Shown: positions 59,248 to 64,000 of the stretch, in pieces
Position numbering within the stretch: position 1 is the first letter of the stretch
Layout: each line of letters starts with the position of its first letter
From: Halogeometricum sp. S1BR25-6
GTDB lineage: Archaea > Halobacteriota > Halobacteria > Halobacteriales > Haloferacaceae
Direction: 5' to 3'
Assembly (NCBI RefSeq): GCF_031624495.1
Contig: NZ_JAMQOP010000003.1
Span: forward strand, 310,001-374,000
Length of the DNA stretch: 64,000 bases
Position numbers and translations under genes: made by a program
The notes under the pieces: generated by a model
Told to the model about the DNA's origin: nothing
Seen by the model: the letters and a program-made list of their open reading frames with translations, nothing else
The model's database searches: none

Positions 59248-59330
59248 GTGTTGCAAACGAGTACAAACGGAACGAGCGTGCTCGATTCGCCCGTGGGCGG
59301 TCGATTAGCGGGTTTTCGGGTCGCGCGGAC

Positions 59331-59339
59331 GATATAAAG
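59331..59339 (+). promoter_or_regulatory. TATA-like element of the surface glycoprotein gene
   Basis: GATATAAAG, giving a predicted start near 59361 and a leader of about 135 nt before the ATG at 59496. A leader of about this size is known for haloarchaeal S-layer messages. Confidence 0.5.
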
Positions 59340-59415
59340 CGAGAGGAAGTCTCAGACGGATTAGAATACAGAAAGTATTTACCGGCGGCGGGCCGAGAAA
59401 ATCGTACCCCTACCC

Positions 59416-59499
59416 ATGACGGCACAGGCGAGTAGTCCTCGGGCGCTTCCGGCGTTCGGGGCGAAAGCAGGTGTTGTCGACTCAACTAAACATACATGA
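59416..59499 (+). other. Upstream ORF overlapping the surface glycoprotein start
   Basis: ATG 59416 opens a 27-codon frame (MTAQASSPRALPAFGAKAGV first) whose TGA shares ATGA with the glycoprotein start at 59496. It lies in the leader and could couple or tune translation of a very abundant protein. No peptide function is implied. Confidence 0.4.
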
Positions 59500-62003
59500 G
59501 CGAAACAAACAATCTCCGTGCCCTGCTGATGGCGGCACTGGTGGTCATGTCGGTCTTTGCAGGCGTTGGAACGGTCAGCGCCCTCGATACCGGCTCCGCC
59601 AGCGCTGACCCGGTTGCCGTCGGCCAGGACACGGCTACCCAAGACGTAACATTCAGCACCACGCTGGATGCTGACGAGACAGAAACGATTACGATTAGCG
59701 GCATCCCGAGCGCTGTTGACGTTCTCGGTGTCGGTGCTTCCTTCGAGAACGAGAACGGCAGCTTCGCCGTCACGGACACCAACATCGACAACGGCGAAGT
59801 CACGGTCGACATTACCAACGAGGGTAACGCGACCGAGACCGGCAACGTCACGCTGGCGCTCGTCCACGACACGTCTGACCTCGGTCTCGACCTGATCGGT
59901 GACAGCGTGAACTTCACGGTCTCGAACGAGGCAGGCGAGAACACCACCGTCCCCGTCGCTCTTGAGGCTAACGCCGCAGGCGACAACGACGTCATCTTCC
60001 AGGGCCAGACCGTCCAGGTTGACGTCAGTGGTCTGAACGACAGCCTCACGCTCCGCGAAGTCGACGAGCGCGACGGCGGCGAAATCAGCCAGAGCAGCTT
60101 CGTCGAGCAGCTCAGCGCTGAGAACGGCTACGTCGAAATTGACACCGACGACCTCGAAGGAGACTACGTTGTCTCCGACGGCACCGGTGTCAACGGTGCG
60201 AACGCGGTCGAGTTCGAGGTCGCGGTCCAGAGCCTCACGGCCAACTGGAGCGAGGACTCCGTCACGCAGGGTGACAGCGAGGACCTCGAGCTCGAATCGG
60301 GTCGCAGCGACTACATCGTGGAAGTCAGCGCCGACGGTCTCGACGCTGACGACCTCGAAACGATCTTCGGTGACTCTGACGCCTTCGTCGGCACGAACGA
60401 CGAGGACGACAGTGTCTACCTCGACGCGGGCGAGCAGGACGAGATTCCTGCTGACTTCGGCGACGATATCGACGCCGGTGACTACGAGTTCGACGTCGAA
60501 GTGACGGACACGACGGCCTCCGACTCGGCTTCCATCGCGGTCGAAGAGTCGGACGCTGACGTCAACTTCGCTGACTCGGTCTACACCGAGCAGGTCGGTG
60601 ACGTCGTCGAGATGTCGGTCAACATGGAAGACCGCGACGAAGCGTACGTCTACGTCGGCGGTGACGACGTGAACTACCTCGAAGTCGTCAAGCTCACGGA
60701 CGACGACGACGACGGTATGGTGAACTTCACGTTCAACACCTACACCGCGAACGAGAGCAACGTGAACCCGTTCGAGCTCGTCGAAGACTCTGACGACGAA
60801 CTCGAACTCGCCACGGGCGACGTCGAGACGGAGGACAACGGTCTCCCCGGAGCAGTCGACGGCACTCTCAGCGAGCGCCTCGAGACCGGTGACTACGACC
60901 TCCGCACGAGCACGTCGCTCGACTACAACGTCGAGGACGATGAAGTCGAGGACGAGCAGGACGTCGCGACGCTCGACCTCGGCGAGCGTAACACGAGCGG
61001 CATCGCCACGTGGACCGCAGCGAGCGGTAACGCAGACGAGTTCGACGACGCGCAGGAACTCCTCGAGAACGTCAACGAGAGCAACGTGGTCGCCATCGGC
61101 GACCGTCTCGTTGTTCAGGTGAACGCCAGCGGTACCTCTGGTGTCATCGACGAGGATAACGTTGACTCGCTGCTGAACGGCGACGAGGGTATGCAGTTCA
61201 CCGTCGAGGAGGCTGACGCCGGTGCGAACGCCGACTCGAGTGAACTCGACCTCGACAGCAGCAACACGGCAATCTACCAGAACGAGAGCTCCGATCAGTT
61301 CTTCGTGGTCGTCGACACGCGTAACGTCGACGTCGACGACGACACGGAGTACGACGCGACCTTCACCGTCGGCGACGAGGACGCGGACACGAGTCCGATC
61401 GACTACGTCGACGACGAGGAAGAGGAGAGCGTCTCCACGACGTTCACGGCCGAGGAACCTGACGCGACCCTCGACCTGAACGACGACGACCAGTTCGAGG
61501 TCGCGCAGTCGCAGAACGCACAGGTCGAGTTCGACACGAACCTCGCGGGCGGCTCCGAAGTCGTTGTCCGCCTCCGCAGTTCGGCCTCGAACTCCGCCTT
61601 CCTGCTCTCGAACACGGTCGAAACTGACGGCAACGGTACCGTCATGACGACGTTCGACACCTCGGACGTCGAAGTCGGTACGGAATTCGACATGGTGGTC
61701 CGCAGCGGTAGCGACGAAATCGCTAGCGAGGACGGCATCATCGTCGAAGGCCAGAACATGACGGGTACGGGCACGGGCGAAGGTACGATGTCGGAAACCC
61801 CCGGTACGGGTACCGAGATGACCGGCACCGAGATGTCCGAGACGCCCACCGAAACGCCCGGCGAGACCACGTCCGAAGGCTCGGCGACCCCCAGTGAGGG
61901 AACCACGACCGGTTCCACTGACGGTGGCACGCCCGGCTTCGGTGTGGTCGTCGCCGTGACGGCACTGCTGGCTGCGGCTCTGCTGGCAGTCCGCCGCGAC
62001 TAA
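59496..62003 (+). CDS. S-layer-type surface glycoprotein with PGF-CTERM tail
   Basis: A protein of 835 residues. The signal NLRALLMAALVVMSVFAGVG (about 6-25) is the haloarchaeal surface-glycoprotein type. The mature chain is extremely Asp/Glu-rich with at least 15 Asn-X-Ser/Thr sequons. A Thr/Ser/Gly/Glu-rich stretch (about 754-810) resembles the O-glycosylated stalk of S-layer proteins. The end is PGF (813-815), a hydrophobic span and RRD, the PGF-CTERM signal processed by archaeosortase. Codon use differs from neighbours (more GCT, GTT, CGT), as in highly expressed genes. It is the probable acceptor of the glycans made by the nearby cluster. Confidence 0.88.
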   Translation: MSETNNLRALLMAALVVMSVFAGVGTVSALDTGSASADPVAVGQDTATQDVTFSTTLDADETETITISGIPSAVDVLGVGASFENENGSFAVTDTNIDNGEVTVDITNEGNATETGNVTLALVHDTSDLGLDLIGDSVNFTVSNEAGENTTVPVALEANAAGDNDVIFQGQTVQVDVSGLNDSLTLREVDERDGGEISQSSFVEQLSAENGYVEIDTDDLEGDYVVSDGTGVNGANAVEFEVAVQSLTANWSEDSVTQGDSEDLELESGRSDYIVEVSADGLDADDLETIFGDSDAFVGTNDEDDSVYLDAGEQDEIPADFGDDIDAGDYEFDVEVTDTTASDSASIAVEESDADVNFADSVYTEQVGDVVEMSVNMEDRDEAYVYVGGDDVNYLEVVKLTDDDDDGMVNFTFNTYTANESNVNPFELVEDSDDELELATGDVETEDNGLPGAVDGTLSERLETGDYDLRTSTSLDYNVEDDEVEDEQDVATLDLGERNTSGIATWTAASGNADEFDDAQELLENVNESNVVAIGDRLVVQVNASGTSGVIDEDNVDSLLNGDEGMQFTVEEADAGANADSSELDLDSSNTAIYQNESSDQFFVVVDTRNVDVDDDTEYDATFTVGDEDADTSPIDYVDDEEEESVSTTFTAEEPDATLDLNDDDQFEVAQSQNAQVEFDTNLAGGSEVVVRLRSSASNSAFLLSNTVETDGNGTVMTTFDTSDVEVGTEFDMVVRSGSDEIASEDGIIVEGQNMTGTGTGEGTMSETPGTGTEMTGTEMSETPTETPGETTSEGSATPSEGTTTGSTDGGTPGFGVVVAVTALLAAALLAVRRD

Positions 62004-62411
62004 CGACCTACGCTAACTACCGGCTCACGCCGGCTCTCGACTTTCTTTCACTTTTTCGCGACGCTTCGACCCGAGAGCGACGGCGACGGTAGTCGCTCCG
62101 AGTAGCGCATCTGACCTCGTACCGGAGGCAGCCTCACACCGTTCGACGTGACGAGCGAGATGTGATTCTTACCACAGTCACCCAACGAACTTTGAAATCG
62201 AGCGGTACCGAGAAACGGATGGACAGATAATCGAGGATGCGACGGTTCGGCCGCCGGTGACGAAACATGATTGTCGACCACAGTCACAGCACTTCCTTCG
62301 TCAAGCGCCCTGGTGGCGGCCGAACAACTTCGAGCGAGGTGTTTACCGAGATGAGAGAACCGGGACGGGGCTACGGCTCACTTCTTTAGAACTCGTAGTA
62401 CCGTTCCGCGT
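62004..62411. other. Intergenic region after the surface glycoprotein gene
   Basis: About 400 nt between convergent genes. Apart from the terminator-like element at its left end, only short frames are seen, with no recognisable product. It probably holds just the 3' ends of the two transcripts. Confidence 0.4.
62020..62058 (+). terminator. Hairpin and T-rich tract after the surface glycoprotein gene
   Basis: CCGGC (62020-62024) and GCCGG (62029-62033) pair around a 4-nt loop, followed at 62042-62056 by the T-rich TTTCTTTCACTTTTT. Position 17 nt after the stop fits a terminator. Confidence 0.55.
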
Positions 62412-63503
62412 TCAGCGTTGGGCGACGTTCGCTCGGTCGGCCGGCCGGCCGAGCAGTCGGGCGTACAGCGAGACGAGTTCGTCGGCGACGCCGCTCCACG
62501 CGTAATCCGCCTCGACGCGGCGACGGCTCTCGGTGCCCATCCGGGCCGCCGTCTCCGAGTCCCGAAGGATATCCGCCATCGCGGAGACGAGGTCCTCCAC
62601 GTCACCCGGTCGGACGACGGCACCGTTGGCTTCGTCGACGACCGAGGCGATGCTGCCGACGTCCGTCGAGACGACCGCGTTACCACCCGCCATCGCCTCT
62701 AAGATAGCGATCGGAAGACCCTCCGCGTAGGTCGGGAGGACGTACACCGACGCGTCGCTCAGGAGGTCCCGCTTCTCGGCTTCGGTCACGTAGCCGACGT
62801 ACTCGGCGTCGTCGTACTCGGCCGCGAGGGTCTCGGCGTGAGACGAGAGCGGACCGGAGCCGGCGACCGTGGTGCGGAAGTCGAAGCCACGATCGTACAA
62901 CTCCGAGACCGCCGCCGCGAACTCGGCGATACCCTTCCGCTCGACGTGACTCGAAACGAAGACGACGTGCTGTGGGTCCGCGGCGGTGCCGGGGTCATAC
63001 TCGTCGGGGACCACCGCGTTCGGCAGAACGACCAGTTTCGAGTCGTCGACGCGAACGGAGAGCGTCTCGCGCCAGTACTCCGAGAGGACGACGACGGCGT
63101 CGCAAGCGTCGAAGACGAGCGACTGGAGAGCGGCGACGGGGCCGGACGCCTCTGCGACGAACTCGTCGAACGAAGAGCCGTGGACGTGAAGCACGACGGG
63201 CACGTCCCAGCGACGCGAGGCGAAGAGAACGTACGCCGAGGAGAGATAAAAGGAGAGATAGTGGGAGGTGTGGACGTGGACGACGTCGGGTGGAGATTCG
63301 CGGGCGAACCGAACCCAGTCGGCGACGGCGTGGAGGCCGCCGCGGGCGAGACTCAGCGGTCCGTCAGCCGACGGCGTCTTGGAGTTGAACAGTCGGACCG
63401 AGAGCCTATCGTCGAGGTGGCGCAGTTGTTCGGAGATATACCGACCGATGCCGCCGTCCTTCCCGCCCGTCGGCCCCACGACCAGCAGGTCGATGTCGTC
63501 CAT
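62412..63503 (-). CDS. GT4 family glycosyltransferase
   Basis: A GT-B enzyme of 363 residues. N-terminal VVGPTGGKDGGIGRYISEQL binds the acceptor side; VVHVHTSHYLSFYLSSAY (about 75-92) and VVLHVHGSSFDEF (about 104-116) follow. The donor domain has LVVLPNAVVPDEYDP, VFVSSHVERKGIAEFAAAVS and the EX7E signature in EGLPIAILEAMAGGNAVVST (about 267-286). It probably adds a hexose or related sugar to the surface glycan. GTTACTTTGC about 30-35 nt upstream on the minus strand may be its promoter. Confidence 0.86.
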   Translation of the reverse strand: MDDIDLLVVGPTGGKDGGIGRYISEQLRHLDDRLSVRLFNSKTPSADGPLSLARGGLHAVADWVRFARESPPDVVHVHTSHYLSFYLSSAYVLFASRRWDVPVVLHVHGSSFDEFVAEASGPVAALQSLVFDACDAVVVLSEYWRETLSVRVDDSKLVVLPNAVVPDEYDPGTAADPQHVVFVSSHVERKGIAEFAAAVSELYDRGFDFRTTVAGSGPLSSHAETLAAEYDDAEYVGYVTEAEKRDLLSDASVYVLPTYAEGLPIAILEAMAGGNAVVSTDVGSIASVVDEANGAVVRPGDVEDLVSAMADILRDSETAARMGTESRRRVEADYAWSGVADELVSLYARLLGRPADRANVAQR

Positions 63504-63693
63504 TGCGTACGGGATAGCCGTACCGGGTGCAAAGTAACTCTACGGGTAATCGACCGAACGAGTCTCCGAGGTATTCCGAGACGACGGCGAGACGAGAAGG
63601 AACGTATACGGGCGCGCGGGGAGTTCTCGTATTCGTGAGTCGAACAGGCGCGGGGAGTTCGAACGGAGTGGACGCCGAGGAGGGTCGGACGGC

Positions 63694-64000
63694 GTGACGA
63701 CGTACGCGAACGCACCGACGCAGGCGCGTCGCGTCGGCAACCTGGTGAAACACCAGGCGCTCAAACAGGTGCGGCTTCGACGCGGCGCCTCACGGGCGTC
63801 GAAATCGGCGTTCGACGACCTGTTGGACCGACACGCCGTCGGACACGACCAAGTGTTCGTTCACGCCGGCCTCGGCGACGTGAGAGACGCGTTCGACGTC
63901 GACCCCTACCGCTTTCTGCTCGGTCGACTGGCGGAGCGATTCGAGAGCGTCGTGGCGCCGGGGTTCACCGACTACTTCACCGTCTCGGGGGTGTACCACA
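63694..64000 (+). CDS. AAC(3)-like N-acetyltransferase (3' end beyond the window)
   Basis: GTG start at 63694; the frame stays open to the window edge, giving about 102 residues. A basic N-terminus of about 40 residues is followed by VGHDQVFVHAGLGDVRDAFD, then FLLGRLAERFESVVAPGFTD and YFTVSGVYH, which is the opening of the aminoglycoside 3-N-acetyltransferase (AAC(3)/FrbF) fold. In polysaccharide clusters such enzymes acetylate amino sugars rather than antibiotics. Truncated, so catalytic residues farther on cannot be checked, and the start is tentative. Confidence 0.6.
   Translation, partial: MTTYANAPTQARRVGNLVKHQALKQVRLRRGASRASKSAFDDLLDRHAVGHDQVFVHAGLGDVRDAFDVDPYRFLLGRLAERFESVVAPGFTDYFTVSGVYH

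Noticed and set aside
63605-63693. Earlier starts for the AAC(3)-like gene
   Set aside because: The GTG codons upstream at 63635 and near 63669 are either out of frame or add a non-conserved polar stretch; GTG 63694 was kept as tentative start.
1-64000. tRNA, rRNA, CRISPR arrays and insertion sequences
   Set aside because: Looked for cloverleaf-like tRNA ends, regularly spaced direct repeats, and transposase motifs with terminal inverted repeats; nothing convincing was found by eye.

Overview
The window is haloarchaeal chromosome. The proteins are acidic (Asp/Glu-rich), the GC content is high with strong G/C at third codon positions, Tat signals and lipoboxes are present, one surface protein ends in a PGF-CTERM sorting tail, and many start codons sit about 25-30 nt from a TATA element, as expected for leaderless archaeal transcripts. 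Genes lie on both strands in short operons, often with 4-nt ATGA/GTGA overlaps. I see no rRNA, tRNA, CRISPR array, insertion sequence or replication origin.

Layout. 1-17.4 kb is a metabolic and transport region: a truncated YjiH-type membrane protein, a flavoprotein monooxygenase, a fumarylacetoacetase-family hydrolase, a thioesterase, a Tat lipoprotein, an MFS carrier, malate:quinone oxidoreductase, a two-gene ring-cleavage dioxygenase/carboxylesterase operon with a palindrome upstream, an EamA exporter, a CurA-type reductase, a sugar porter and a YdcF protein. 17.4-30.3 kb holds an interrupted zinc-ribbon gene, a DUF4396 protein, an ABC exporter operon whose permease is frameshifted and which sits with a TetR regulator, an M48 protease, a sulfite-oxidase-type molybdoenzyme, a DUF2243 pair, a dihydrolipoamide-dehydrogenase-like flavoprotein and an NhaC antiporter.

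30.5-35.0 kb is a compact five-gene operon: two TenA paralogues, a sodium:solute symporter, a 36-codon micro-ORF and an Nramp-like carrier lacking the usual metal-binding motifs. All four junctions are 4-nt overlaps. It looks like a thiamine or pyrimidine salvage unit with an unusual second transporter.

35.3-54.0 kb is a cell-surface glycan locus: nucleotide-sugar dehydrogenase, several GT2/GT4/DUF354 glycosyltransferases, polytopic membrane proteins, a sugar epimerase, two paralogous secreted beta-helix proteins, and a three-gene acetyltransferase/aminotransferase/Gfo-Idh set matching the core of UDP-2,3-diacetamido-uronic acid synthesis. 54.4-59.2 kb is an operon of an exported COG1361-type protein, an HAE3-type RND transporter and a TrmB-family regulator, with a strong inverted repeat at its promoter. 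59.5-62.0 kb is a large Asp-rich, sequon-rich S-layer-type glycoprotein, the likely acceptor of the glycan. A further GT4 and a truncated AAC(3)-like acetyltransferase continue the glycan theme to the window end.

The best candidates for something undescribed are the TenA/TenA/SSS/micro-ORF/Nramp-like operon, the TrmB-RND-COG1361 export operon with its operator, the paired beta-helix proteins with repeated C-terminal modules, and the frameshifted ABC permease. All functions are inferred from reading motifs; no database search was run.
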